Counted from the first letter of the stretch, positions 7,017-16,185 are shown. The stretch: 36,670 nucleotides of DNA from Sedimentisphaerales bacterium (GCA_016933295.1 JAFGBG010000047.1:1-36670); one strand, 5' to 3'. Notes: generated from the sequence alone by a model not told the origin. Program-made: numbers and translations.

Positions 7017-8108
7017 CTACAACAATTCGGCGACCCGCGGCCAGCCTTTCTCCCATACCATGGTGGAGATTTTCAGCTCGGACCTGCCGGTCTGGCCGTG
7101 ATAAGCGTGAAATATCAGGTAATCCCCATTCAGCTCCTGAAGCACGGCCTGATGTCCCGGCCCGCGCCAGCTCGGGTTTGTCGCTTCGATTACCAGGGAA
7201 CCGCCGCCTTCGGTCATGGGTTTGCCGGTCTTGTCAACATACGGGCCGGTGACTTTTTTTGAGCGGCCGACAACAATGTTATACGTACTCTTTGCTCCTC
7301 TACAGCAGAAATCGAAAGAAACGAACAGGTACCAATATTTGCCGTGCCGGATAATAAAAGGCGCCTCAATGGCACCCTCGACCGGCGGAGTCACATGTTC
7401 TTCCGACCGTGGGCGGCTCGCCAGAGAATACAGCGTTGTGTCCGTAGTGGAAGCCTTGCCTGTTTGCGGATCGATTCGTCTCATCTTAATGCCGCTCCAG
7501 AAGCTGCCCCAGCAGAGCCAGACATTGTTTTCGTCCTCTACCACGAGATTGCCGTCGATTGCGTTCCAGTCGTCCTGGCCTTCGCGGGAACGGATGACCA
7601 TGCCCTGATCGACCCACTTGTAGTCGGGGCTGTTCGGGTCGAGTGTCACGTTGGTAGCGAGCCCGATGGCGGAATTATTTCTGCCGAATGTGGAAACAGA
7701 GTAATAAAGATGATACTTGCCGTTATAGTAGGAAATGTCCGGAGCCCACGAGTCCCTGGCTCTCGGAATCTCCTGCCCGACCCAGTCGGGGAGACTGTCA
7801 AAAACAGCGCCGCAGAGAGTCCAGTTGTACAGGTCCTTCGAGCAGCGTATGGGTATGATTCCTCCGCCCCTTCGCCTCACACGGCCGGTCGAGAATACGT
7901 AGTATGTATCATTTTCTCTTATAATGACCGGATCATGAACTCCCAAATCTCCGCGAAGATCGAGAAGCTCAGGCTCCTGTTTTATCCCCATACTTCGGCA
8001 GGACACCGTGACGGCGACAATACCGAGCAGTACGGCATAAAAAAGTATGAAAAACGGTTTTCTAATCGCTGTTCCATAATCTGCTTTTTTAACATCCATG
8101 TGTGTCAT
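7017..8108 (-). CDS. GH43 arabinan endo-arabinosidase-like lipoprotein
   Basis: The 363-aa protein is a five-bladed propeller glycosidase close to endo-1,5-alpha-L-arabinanases. The three catalytic acids are visible: base D59 ('GVHDPVI'), pKa modulator D185 ('NAIDGNL') and acid E248 ('EGAIEAPF'). Other family motifs are 'WAPDISYYNGKYHLYYSVS' (121-139) and 'GPGHQAV' near the end. The N-terminus has a hydrophobic stretch ending in TVSC (C37), a plausible lipobox, so the enzyme may be anchored in the outer membrane. Start at 8108 has GAGGG upstream. It is the first gene of the pair with GH51: this enzyme would cut the arabinan backbone and GH51 would release arabinose. A terminator at 8211-8253 separates it from the LamG gene upstream. 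Confidence 0.9.
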   Translation of the reverse strand: MTHMDVKKADYGTAIRKPFFILFYAVLLGIVAVTVSCRSMGIKQEPELLDLRGDLGVHDPVIIRENDTYYVFSTGRVRRRGGGIIPIRCSKDLYNWTLCGAVFDSLPDWVGQEIPRARDSWAPDISYYNGKYHLYYSVSTFGRNNSAIGLATNVTLDPNSPDYKWVDQGMVIRSREGQDDWNAIDGNLVVEDENNVWLCWGSFWSGIKMRRIDPQTGKASTTDTTLYSLASRPRSEEHVTPPVEGAIEAPFIIRHGKYWYLFVSFDFCCRGAKSTYNIVVGRSKKVTGPYVDKTGKPMTEGGGSLVIEATNPSWRGPGHQAVLQELNGDYLIFHAYHGQTGRSELKISTMVWEKGWPRVAELL

Positions 8109-8210
8109 TTGTTTGCCCTCTCAATAAAATGCTGCATTGTTGTCATAAGTCAATTTTGCTCCTTCTTAACTACTTGTCAGGTATTATGCCAGAGATTCGA
8201 TGCGATGTCC

Positions 8211-8253
8211 AAAAAAATAAGGGGCCTATACCGAATAATTCGATATAGACCCC
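8211..8253 (-). terminator. Intrinsic terminator of the double-LamG gene
   Basis: On the minus strand GGGGTCTATA (8253-8244) pairs with TATAGGCCCC (8230-8221), with one mismatch and a 13-nt loop, and is followed directly by TTATTTTTTT (8220-8211). It lies 33 bp after the LamG stop and so isolates that gene from the GH43/GH51 pair. Confidence 0.78.
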
Positions 8254-8285
8254 GAATAACTTATTTACAGTCTAAAACCTTCGAG

Positions 8286-11159
8286 CTACTCTTCGACAAC
8301 GGCGGGCATATACAGCCGGATATCGTCAATAAACAATACGCCGGTACCCCGGGAGGAACCGATCCTCTTGAGGCCGATAGTAAATGTAGTGACATTAGCC
8401 GGATTAGCATTAGCAGCGGTCAAATCTATAGACCACGGTATCCATTCGCCCGCCGCCAGATTGGCAGTATCGCCGTCGTAAGGAATCTCCGAACCATTGA
8501 GTTTGACATACAACTGTTCGGTAGCAGCATTGTTCGGATCGCCGTAGAACCATAACCTTAATTCCTGAACGCCGCTTTTTGTCCAATCGCTTCCTACGGT
8601 CAAGTCACTCGTATTGACCGTAACCTCCGAATAACTCGCAGTGCTGTTGTCATAAAACAGCGGCGCCGATTGAGTGCTGCCTTCGCGAACAATATCGACT
8701 TCAACGAAATGTTCGCCGTCGGCAAACGACGGAGTAGGATAACCGATTGTCGAGCCGTTAACCGTAGGATTGTCATATCCATCGGTCCATGTCATATATA
8801 TTCTGTTAGAACCTTCCGCATCGAGATTGATATCATTGTATGACTCGAAATCATCCACAACGATATAGTCGTATACCGTAAAGGTCCAGAGCCAGCCTGT
8901 ACTGACTGTTCCGTCACTATTATATTCATCAATTCGCCAGTAATAAGTCTGGTTCCATCCGAGATCTTCAGGGAAGATATAGCTGTTCTCACTTTGCCGA
9001 CCCAGATATATATCCGCACTCGATGTATCGGCGTTTCTCACTGCATCCTTATCAGTGCCGAAATAGATATCGTGCTCAACGGCATTATCTCCGGGCACCC
9101 AGCTCAAAGTTGCGGCAGTAATTATATCGGCGTTTGCTCCATTAACCGGCTCGGGGCTCGATGCACGCAGCGGATCAACTTTCGATACTGCTTCTATCTC
9201 TTCCTGAGACAGCGATCGGTTATATATTCGGAAATCATACAAGGAGCCGCTAAAGTATGCGTCATTAGGCCACTCCGGTCTGCCTATCCAGTTCTCTGTT
9301 GTTACACCCAAATCGCTTAGAACATTCTCCGCAACCAAACTACCGACCAATTCGCCGTCAAGGTATAGTTCCAGATTATTCGGTTCCGAGATCACAGCTA
9401 CATGATGCCAGCCTGTGGCAAGAGCACCCTCGAGCGAATCCAAATCATCTGAAAAACCGCCGGTCGTAATCGAGACGCGCATATTCCCTTCCTCATTAAA
9501 ACGCGGACTCAAGTATGCGTAATTCGTCGTATCCGTGCCCAAATTAAGAATGGGCAACATCACACCGGCGTCCGGATTTGCGAAATTGACCCATATCGCC
9601 AGGGTAGCCTCATTTAGTGTACCGACGATATCACCTATGGGCAAATCGACATAATCGTTAATACCGTCGAATTGTAACGCACCTTCCAGATGGCCAAATA
9701 TCCATTGCGGACCATTCTTCAAAACGCCATGATTGTAATTGCCGGACCAGTCCAGAGCTATTGTTCCTGTATCATCATTCAGTTTCCACCAGCCAACAAG
9801 ATTTGGATCGGTTACCTGTATCTCCTGGATGGTTGTAAAACTCCACACATCACCTTTCCACATTGTAGCACCCTTGCTACCATCAACTCGCCAGTAATAA
9901 GTCGTGCCGTATTCCAGTGTTCCCGGATCATAGGTTGTAGTGCTATTGAACATCTTTAGCTGTACATTCGCGTGACTGGCTCTTGTGGCATTGTTAACTT
10001 CTTCGAAGTTGTTGCCAATATAAATATCATGTCGGGTTGCTTCGGCCCCGGGGCCCCATTCAAGCTCGACGTCGGGATTTACGTAATTTTCTCGATCAGA
10101 GGGACTTGGATTAAAAGCGATTAACGGCTGGATAGTGAAACTCCATATAATACCTTTCCATACGTTTACGCCGTCAGTTTCATCGATTCTCCAGTAATAT
10201 GTAACACCCTGCTCTAAAGCGGTTACAGAATACGTTGTACTGCTGGTAAGCCCCTTGTCAGTATCGCCGGTGCCTTCATTTACCTCGTCCAAATTATTGC
10301 CGAAATATACATGATGGCCATTCTCCTGGGCGGCATAAATTCCAGCATCCCATTGAAGTGTCACTTCTGTCTGGATAACAACACTGCCGTCATCCGGTAC
10401 GGGAACAGCTGCTTTTTCGGGATCAGCCGCCTTTCCCAGCTCATTCTGTGCAAACACACGGTTATAGATACGAAAATCATCCAAAGCACCATTAAAATAA
10501 GGATCAGCATATTCAGACTGACCGAGCCAGTTATTGGATGTTTCCCCAAGGTCATCCACACTATTGACACAATTGGTCTTTGAGCCAACAAGCTCGCCAT
10601 CGACATATAAAATCATGGTTGTGTCGCTATCACTAACAGTTACAGCCACATGATGCCAACCGGTGGGCAAGGCTCCTATGCTCGCATCGAATTCGTCCCA
10701 TCTACCATTATTTGCTACTATCGCTAAACGCATTGCCATATTAGACGTACCCGTACTGGGGCAGAGGTATATGTAATTCGCCTGACCTGTGCCGAAATCG
10801 AATATACGCTGCCAACCCATACCGTCCGTAGTGCCGGTTCGACCGGCGTAATCTACCCAAAATGAAAAAGTACATTCATTAAGGGTAGGTATAAGATCGC
10901 CTATGTCCAATTCAACGTAGTCATCACCATCGGATGGATCGAACCGAAGCGCGCCATCCTTGTAACCGGTAATCCACTGCGGATTTCCCTGGAGGGTGCC
11001 GTTATAGCCATTGCCGCTTGAGTCATAAGCGATTGTGCCGGATGTCTCATCGAACTTCCACCAGCCGACAAGGTTAGGATCCTGAGCATGGGCAACATTT
11101 ATCAATACAAGACTTAAAACAAAAGTAAAACCTGCCAAATAAATCAATCTCTTACACAT
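8286..11159 (-). CDS. Large secreted double-LamG protein
   Basis: The 957-aa protein has a signal peptide (about 1-25, ending 'NVAHA'). Two LamG/concanavalin-like lectin domains lie at about 27-245 and 455-660; each opens with 'DPNLVGWWK' and closes with 'FRIYNR'. Fn3-like units with 'TTYYWR(V/I)D' and 'W.FT' strands sit at about 250-345, 346-445 and 665-765. The C-terminus (about 768-950) starts 'VVDDFESYND' and ends 'FIDDIRLY'; the same module closes the protein at 13543-15738. No catalytic domain is visible, so it is probably a cell-surface or secreted glycan-binding or adhesive protein. The ATG follows AAGGAGGA, a near-perfect ribosome site. Transcribed alone, with its own terminator. Confidence 0.85.
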   Translation of the reverse strand: MCKRLIYLAGFTFVLSLVLINVAHAQDPNLVGWWKFDETSGTIAYDSSGNGYNGTLQGNPQWITGYKDGALRFDPSDGDDYVELDIGDLIPTLNECTFSFWVDYAGRTGTTDGMGWQRIFDFGTGQANYIYLCPSTGTSNMAMRLAIVANNGRWDEFDASIGALPTGWHHVAVTVSDSDTTMILYVDGELVGSKTNCVNSVDDLGETSNNWLGQSEYADPYFNGALDDFRIYNRVFAQNELGKAADPEKAAVPVPDDGSVVIQTEVTLQWDAGIYAAQENGHHVYFGNNLDEVNEGTGDTDKGLTSSTTYSVTALEQGVTYYWRIDETDGVNVWKGIIWSFTIQPLIAFNPSPSDRENYVNPDVELEWGPGAEATRHDIYIGNNFEEVNNATRASHANVQLKMFNSTTTYDPGTLEYGTTYYWRVDGSKGATMWKGDVWSFTTIQEIQVTDPNLVGWWKLNDDTGTIALDWSGNYNHGVLKNGPQWIFGHLEGALQFDGINDYVDLPIGDIVGTLNEATLAIWVNFANPDAGVMLPILNLGTDTTNYAYLSPRFNEEGNMRVSITTGGFSDDLDSLEGALATGWHHVAVISEPNNLELYLDGELVGSLVAENVLSDLGVTTENWIGRPEWPNDAYFSGSLYDFRIYNRSLSQEEIEAVSKVDPLRASSPEPVNGANADIITAATLSWVPGDNAVEHDIYFGTDKDAVRNADTSSADIYLGRQSENSYIFPEDLGWNQTYYWRIDEYNSDGTVSTGWLWTFTVYDYIVVDDFESYNDINLDAEGSNRIYMTWTDGYDNPTVNGSTIGYPTPSFADGEHFVEVDIVREGSTQSAPLFYDNSTASYSEVTVNTSDLTVGSDWTKSGVQELRLWFYGDPNNAATEQLYVKLNGSEIPYDGDTANLAAGEWIPWSIDLTAANANPANVTTFTIGLKRIGSSRGTGVLFIDDIRLYMPAVVEE

Positions 11160-11931
11160 AAACTATCCTCCTTCTATAAAGAGTAAAAAATTAGAATTTA
11201 ACCGATAACTCATATCGCATATCTTCATAAAAACACAATTTGGAATGAATAAAATCTCCTTCCTCATTAACCCGATCCAAAAACCGAAGAGTAAAGAATT
11301 CTTAAACATATAGCCTAAACAAAGCAACTCTCGATTGTCGGACGCGTCTTTTTAATTGATACCTCAGTGAAACACAAAATTGGGAACTATGGAGTTCCGG
11401 TAACTAAGAAAATGAATTTCCACAGGGTTTTTCTACACAAACTCCTATTCCAACAGAACTTTTATACCATATTAGACAACATCTCGTCAAGAAAAACTTA
11501 TACTTGTAAAGTAATAAAATAGAATACAGCCTTGAATCAGAACGGTTTAATAACAATGGATTAGACAATAACTCATGTTCTAAAAAAGACTTAACACAAT
11601 CCCCCTGAAAAATGAACTTTGCCGGGACGGCCCATGATCCTAAAGTAATGCAAAAATAGACACTTTAATATGAACCTAATCCGTTGCGGCTGAAATTATA
11701 AGGGGAAAAAACAAAACAATATATTAATCTAAACACCGAAAAAGCCTATCGCCGGGCTTAGAAACCGATATTGTCACTCGTTTAATTCTAACGCTCTGAG
11801 GTTGATTTCTTTTCTTGAAACGATTAATATAAAATGATATAATTACTCCTGCTAATAGAAAAAAGGTTATTGGTCTGTAGTTCGTGCCTGGCAATCGCGA
11901 CGTCTAAAAGCAAATACAGAAGTCCTGTGAT
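11160..11931. other. 770-bp AT-rich divergent intergenic region
   Basis: The region separates the divergent LamG and aminotransferase genes. No ORF with a ribosome site was found. It holds one strong plus-strand promoter (11815-11843), a 6-bp hairpin GGAACT/AGTTCC (11383-11398), and a short AAGCC/GGCTT hairpin (11742-11759) that on the minus strand is followed by a few T. I see no convincing promoter for the LamG gene. It is long enough to hide a small RNA, but nothing in the sequence proves one. Confidence 0.5.
11815..11843 (+). promoter_or_regulatory. Strong sigma-70-type promoter of the aminotransferase gene
   Basis: TTGAAA (11815-11820), a 17-nt spacer, and TATAAT (11838-11843). Transcription would start near 11850, leaving an about 80-nt leader with no clear ribosome site before the ATG at 11932. 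Confidence 0.75.
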
Positions 11932-13182
11932 ATGAAACCCACTATATCAAAAAATGTCAGTAAATTCAAGTGTACCAAGTCGCCTGTCCGAGAAATCATG
12001 GATTTGGCGAATCCGCAGTTTTTCAAACAGGCCGGTCTTAATCCAACAGAAGTTATCTCGTTTTCCGGCGGCTGGGTAAACCATGAATCGCCCGACGAGC
12101 TTCGAAAGGCTTACGGTGATATAATTCAAAACCGGCAACGTTTTCACTTCAGCGGCGGTTACCCTCCTACAATAGGTTTAACGGAGTGCCGCAATGCTAT
12201 TGTGGATTTCGAGAAACATATATTCGGTCAGGAAATGAATCTGAAACCGGAGAACATCGCCATCGGATGCAACTCGTCACAAATGACATTTAATCTGATG
12301 CACATTATGCTAAGTCCCGGTGACACATTGCTGCTGACGGATCCATCTTACTGTAATTATCCCTCGCAGGTCTCGGCGATTGACGGTGTTAAAATAATTC
12401 GCTTCCCCGTCCTGGATGTGGCAAAATGGCGTTACATAGCCGACGAAAAAACGGCCGAATTCGCGAAGTTTATCCGTTCTGAAAAACCTAAGATGATTCT
12501 GTTGTGCGCGCCGGATAATCCGACATCTCAGATCCCGCCGACTGAATTCATTAAAGCCGCATTGGAGGCGGCAGTCGAGATCGGCAGCTTCCTTGTGATT
12601 GACTTCGCTTATAAAACACTTATCTGGAACGGCGATGTACCCGAGTATTTCTCATGGGGACCGACAGAAAACTATGTTTCTATCCATTCCAATTCTAAAT
12701 GGTGCCGCGGACTGGGCCGGCGACTCGGTTGGGTGGAAGCTCCGCCGGAGATTATCGAGGCGCTCGAAGCCGTGCAGGGTTCAAGCATTCTCTGTCCTGA
12801 TACCCTGCACCAGATGGCACTGACCGATTATATCACCAACGGCATCGAAAGCAATAGTATCATACCCTACATACACAAAACCGCAAGGCTTTACGAGACC
12901 GCCGCAAAACGCACGGTCGAAGCGATAGACAAGCATTTGAAGCTGCCATGCCTCGTACCGCAAGGCGGATTATATACAGTGGTTCACGTTGATGCAGAAA
13001 GCTCAGAAATCACGCGTAGAATCGTGGAAAATACCGGCGTAATTGTCGTCCCGGGATGGGGCTTTGGCGAGACCCTGAAAAATGCGGTACGTCTGTCCTA
13101 CGGCCCGCTTGTACACAGCCTCGATAAGATAGACGAAGGTATGAAACGAATCGGCAAATTCTTGGCCACCTGCAATAGATAG
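11932..13182 (+). CDS. Class I/II aminotransferase (PLP-dependent)
   Basis: The 416-aa protein is a fold-type I aminotransferase. The PLP contacts are visible: N196 in 'CAPDNPTS', D224 and Y227 in 'VIDFAYKT', and Schiff-base K256 in 'SIHSNSKWCRGLGRRLGW'; an arginine in 'VRLSYGP' near the C-terminus should bind the substrate carboxylate. Overall it resembles aspartate/aromatic-type enzymes, but the amino acid used cannot be told. It starts at the only sensible ATG behind a strong promoter; the ribosome site is weak. It is monocistronic: the next gene has its own promoter, and I see no clear terminator after the stop. Confidence 0.85.
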   Translation: MKPTISKNVSKFKCTKSPVREIMDLANPQFFKQAGLNPTEVISFSGGWVNHESPDELRKAYGDIIQNRQRFHFSGGYPPTIGLTECRNAIVDFEKHIFGQEMNLKPENIAIGCNSSQMTFNLMHIMLSPGDTLLLTDPSYCNYPSQVSAIDGVKIIRFPVLDVAKWRYIADEKTAEFAKFIRSEKPKMILLCAPDNPTSQIPPTEFIKAALEAAVEIGSFLVIDFAYKTLIWNGDVPEYFSWGPTENYVSIHSNSKWCRGLGRRLGWVEAPPEIIEALEAVQGSSILCPDTLHQMALTDYITNGIESNSIIPYIHKTARLYETAAKRTVEAIDKHLKLPCLVPQGGLYTVVHVDAESSEITRRIVENTGVIVVPGWGFGETLKNAVRLSYGPLVHSLDKIDEGMKRIGKFLATCNR

Positions 13183-13229
13183 AGCTCTTTGATAAACAGT
13201 CAGCCCTAAAAAAAGATATGCCTATCAAA

Positions 13230-13259
13230 TTGACATCAAATTAGACATACTGCTACAAT
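13230..13259 (+). promoter_or_regulatory. Strong sigma-70-type promoter
   Basis: Consensus TTGACA (13230-13235), an 18-nt spacer, and TACAAT (13254-13259). Expected start near 13266, giving a long leader to the ATG at 13543. Confidence 0.75.
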
Positions 13260-13299
13260 TAGCAGAGTTATTATGAACTGTTTCAGGAGGTCGTAAAGG

Positions 13300-13326
13300 A
13301 TGATGCCTGAATATATTGCATGGTAG
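13300..13326 (+). CDS. Possible 8-codon leader peptide MMPEYIAW
   Basis: AGGAGG at 13285-13290 lies 9 nt before this ATG, better placed than most ribosome sites in the window. The tiny ORF ends at TAG 13324-13326. It sits about 35 nt after the expected transcript start, where a leader peptide could act, but no attenuator hairpin is obvious after it. It may be chance. Confidence 0.28.
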   Translation: MMPEYIAW

Positions 13327-13542
13327 ATTTTCCTTTGTTTTGACGATCTGTCTTTTTGGTGGGTATGGATATATAATAATTAAATTGGAGGAGCTTTCAA
13401 GAAAAAATAACGAGTGTAACGCATTATCAAATATAAAATTATACCCCAACAGCATGGGAAAGGGAAGTCGAGCTGAAATAGAAAGGCACAGACAAGTCAT
13501 TCTAATTTCTACTACGAACCTTTATTGTATGGAGGAAGAACT

Positions 13543-15738
13543 ATGTACAAAAAAGCGATATTTATAATAGCAGGTATAGTATTGAGTTTGAATTGTCTGA
13601 CACAAGCCCAGGACCTGATCCAAATTAGCAATACCCAAACATGGAGTACCTTTGACCAGGGAGGATTTGGTCCGAACGATACATTACAAATCTTAGCAGG
13701 AGGCAACCTTATTATTACCGATAGGTGTAGTCTCGACAACGGCAGACATTTGATCATCGAAGAGGGCGGGCGTTTTACCATGAATGCCAGACTCGACACG
13801 AACAGTCGGGGGCAGATCACCATCAATGGTGGTGAGTTTCACAATACCGTGGACTTCAAATTTCCTGACAGCAACGGCACTCAAGATGTGCATATCTGGT
13901 TATATGGAGGATTGATGATTTGTGCACAGATTGAAAGTATAACAGATCGTGGCTCCATGGTGCATGTCGGGGGCGGTGTATTGCGAGTCGGGAATACATC
14001 AGGCATGGCTCGATTTGATCCGGAAACAACTGACTGGACGATTATTCCCATACCACCGTATGATAGTATAACGATTGTTGATATTGGTGGTGGCTGGAAG
14101 GAAGTATCAGCAACTTCCCCCTTCGCAGTAACCGAATGCTGGCCAGAAAACGAAGCTACCGATGTGTTAAGGGATGTAGTCCTTGGCTGGACACCGGCAG
14201 AATTTGCCAGTTCACACGATGTGTACCTGGGAACCGTTTTCAAAGATGTTAACGAGGCCGATGCAGGCAGTCCGTTATTAGTCGGCCCGGGCCAGGATGC
14301 TAACTCGTATGATGCCGGACGACTTGAATTCGGCCAGACCTATTACTGGCGGATCGATGAGGTCAATAATGCAAATTCAGCCAGCCCCTGGAAAGGCATG
14401 GTCTGGAGCTTTACCATTGAGCCGTTGGCTCGTCCGATATCAGCAGGCGATATAATTGCTACAGCTTCCAGTCAGGATCCAGACCAGGGACCTGAAAATA
14501 CCATCAATGAATCAGGATTAGTTGACGACCTTCACTCGACTCAAACTACGGATATGTGGGCGACTGCTGAAAGCCAGGCTCTGCCGGCCTGGATACAGTA
14601 TGAGTTCGACAAGCCCTACCAGCTCCATGAGATGCTGGTATGGAACTATAATGGGCCATCTTTTCTTACTGCACTTGGTCTTCAGAATGTTACTGTGGAA
14701 TATTCAACCGACGGTGTCGATTGGATAATAAATGATAATGTTTCTGTATTCAATCAGGCGACCGGCAAGAATGATTATACCGCTAATACGACGGTTCCCT
14801 TCGGCAACGTGTCGGTTAAGTTTGTGAAGATTACAGCTACGACCAACTGGAGCGGCAATTTCCTGGAACAATACGGCCTTAGCGAGGTGCGCTTCATGTA
14901 CATACCTTCTAGCGCCAGAGAACCTGAGCCGGAAGATGGGGCAAGCGGAGTTGATATAAATGCAATCCTCGACTGGCAAGCCGGCAGAGAAGCGGACGAG
15001 CATAACATTTACATAAGCGCCGATGAGCAGGCCGTGATTGACGGTACGGTTGCACCCGTGACTGTGGCCGAAGCCGGTTACGGTCCGTTATCTCTCGATC
15101 TTGGAACCACATATTACTGGCGGGTCGATGAGGTCAATAACGCCAATGTCACACCGATCTGGCAAGGTAGCACATGGAGCTTTACAACAAGTAATTATCG
15201 AATCGTGGACGATTTCGAGTCCTACAACGACATCCCCCAAGGCGAAGAAGGCAGCAATTTGGTTTATTTGACCTGGATTGACGGATATGATACTCCCTCA
15301 ACCAACGGTTCAACAATGGGTTACACAAGTGGTATATCTCTTGAGACCACGATTGTTCATGGCGGCAAGCAATCAGTACCGTTAATGTATAACAACACCA
15401 CTGCTGGTATTTCAAAAGTTACCGCGAACGCCGGAGCTCTGCCCGGCGATTCGGATTGGACGATAGGTTCTCCCGAGCAGTTAGTGCTTTGGGTTTATGG
15501 CAGTGCCGATAATAATTCATCTACAGACCGGATGTATGTTGAGATTGGCGGCGTAAAGAAGATATTCAGTGGGGACATTGCATTAGAACAGTGGCAGGAT
15601 TTCCCGATTGACCTGGCTTCACTTGGTATTAATCTGGGTAATGTCGGTACTGTGACCATCGGTCTGGAAAAGACCGGCTCTGCCGGCGGCTCTGGCATGG
15701 TATTTATAGACGATATCCTGTTGTATCGTTCTTTATAG
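13543..15738 (+). CDS. Secreted modular protein with F5/8-type C domain
   Basis: The 731-aa protein has a signal peptide (about 1-22, ending 'CLTQAQ'). Residues 25-195 are rich in short beta strands with 'GRHLIIEEGGRFTM' and 'GQITINGGEF' repeats, as in a right-handed beta-helix. An Fn3-like unit (about 200-295) is followed by a discoidin/F5/8-type C domain (about 300-460; 'IATASSQDPDQGPENTI', 'PAWIQYEFDKPYQLHEM'), a second Fn3-like unit (about 462-550) and the 'VDDFESYND...FIDDILLY' module (about 553-729). No catalytic residues are recognisable; a surface carbohydrate-binding role is the best guess. The ATG at 13543 follows GGAGGAAGAACT, so the earlier ATG at 13525 is rejected. It has its own promoter and terminator. 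Confidence 0.85.
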   Translation: MYKKAIFIIAGIVLSLNCLTQAQDLIQISNTQTWSTFDQGGFGPNDTLQILAGGNLIITDRCSLDNGRHLIIEEGGRFTMNARLDTNSRGQITINGGEFHNTVDFKFPDSNGTQDVHIWLYGGLMICAQIESITDRGSMVHVGGGVLRVGNTSGMARFDPETTDWTIIPIPPYDSITIVDIGGGWKEVSATSPFAVTECWPENEATDVLRDVVLGWTPAEFASSHDVYLGTVFKDVNEADAGSPLLVGPGQDANSYDAGRLEFGQTYYWRIDEVNNANSASPWKGMVWSFTIEPLARPISAGDIIATASSQDPDQGPENTINESGLVDDLHSTQTTDMWATAESQALPAWIQYEFDKPYQLHEMLVWNYNGPSFLTALGLQNVTVEYSTDGVDWIINDNVSVFNQATGKNDYTANTTVPFGNVSVKFVKITATTNWSGNFLEQYGLSEVRFMYIPSSAREPEPEDGASGVDINAILDWQAGREADEHNIYISADEQAVIDGTVAPVTVAEAGYGPLSLDLGTTYYWRVDEVNNANVTPIWQGSTWSFTTSNYRIVDDFESYNDIPQGEEGSNLVYLTWIDGYDTPSTNGSTMGYTSGISLETTIVHGGKQSVPLMYNNTTAGISKVTANAGALPGDSDWTIGSPEQLVLWVYGSADNNSSTDRMYVEIGGVKKIFSGDIALEQWQDFPIDLASLGINLGNVGTVTIGLEKTGSAGGSGMVFIDDILLYRSL

Positions 15739-15771
15739 GAATGGTCTGTTTTACCTATAATGGTGTGATGA

Positions 15772-15805
15772 TAAACAACCACGGATTAAAATCCGTGGTT
15801 GTTTA
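15772..15805 (+). terminator. Perfect 15-bp hairpin after the modular protein gene
   Basis: TAAACAACCACGGAT (15772-15786), a 4-nt loop, and its exact reverse complement (15791-15805). It starts 33 bp after the stop codon. The 3' arm ends in TTGTTTA with no longer T-run, so termination strength is uncertain; it could work in both directions. Confidence 0.62.
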
Positions 15806-15851
15806 CATAGCATGAATAGAAGGCTACAAGAACAAATAATAATGTGGTTGA

Positions 15852-15989
15852 TGCACGTACAAACAGCTTATAAACAAACTCATAGAAAAGGCTTTCTCTG
15901 TTGTCAACGAAACTTCATATGTAGGAGCAACTGAAGCACAAAATAAACAATCTGTTAATATTTCTGTATCTCAAAAACTGAAGAATTAA
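15852..15989 (+). pseudogene. Protein-like ORF tail without a start, possible gene remnant
   Basis: After a TGA at 15849 the frame is open for 45 codons to TAA (15987-15989) and reads 'LINKLIEKAFSVVNETSYVG' and 'QSVNISVSQKLKN', which looks like the end of a real protein. There is no ATG, GTG or ribosome site. A second frame just upstream reads 'NNVVDARTNSL', so an older frameshifted gene is possible. It may equally be chance. Confidence 0.2.
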
Positions 15990-16028
15990 GAAGTTATAAA
16001 AAGCCGTATAGAACCATCCGACATATAA

Positions 16029-16102
16029 CGCGCCCGGCAGGACTCGAACCTGCAACCTTCGGATTCGAAGTCCGCGACTCTATCCAATTGAGCTACGGGC
16101 GC
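16029..16102 (-). tRNA. tRNA-Arg (anticodon TCG)
   Basis: The minus strand gives a full cloverleaf: acceptor stem GCGCCCG/CGGGCGC, D-arm GCTC..GAGT, anticodon loop CTTCGAA with TCG at 16068-16066, and T-arm GCAGG-TTCGAGT-CCTGC. The discriminator is G, and CCA is not encoded. The outermost anticodon-stem pair (27-43) is a G-A mismatch; all other stems are sound. It reads CGA and, by wobble, other CGN arginine codons. It lies 83 bp downstream of the NmrA-like gene on the same strand; no integrase or att-like repeat was seen beside it. Confidence 0.93.
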
Positions 16103-16185
16103 AAAGAATCTTAAAGCCACTGCATTATAAGAAATATTATTATAATTTGTCGAGACTTTTTTCGAGAGAATCAATATCACACAAC

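Larger units (their letters stand above)
13183..13542. other. Promoter and long leader of the next gene
   Basis: This 360-bp stretch holds a strong promoter (13230-13259) and an about 275-nt transcribed leader before the ATG at 13543. In the leader are a well-placed AGGAGG with an 8-codon ORF (13300-13326) and an 83-codon frame from a TTG (13316-13567). The second frame has a hydrophobic start but overlaps the next gene and lacks a ribosome site, so I do not call it. Confidence 0.5.

Noticed and set aside
5252-7252. 666-aa open frame on the plus strand
   Set aside because: It is antisense to the GH51 gene, whose catalytic motifs are intact; its first part is repeat sequence and it has no ribosome site.
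7344-8555. 403-aa open frame on the plus strand
   Set aside because: It is antisense to the GH43 gene and the end of the LamG gene and crosses a terminator; no family motifs.
13316-13567. 83-codon frame from TTG with a hydrophobic start
   Set aside because: No ribosome site, overlaps the start of the next gene, and its second half has no recognisable fold.
16029-16102. Integration site at the tRNA gene
   Set aside because: No integrase and no duplicated tRNA 3' end were seen in the window.
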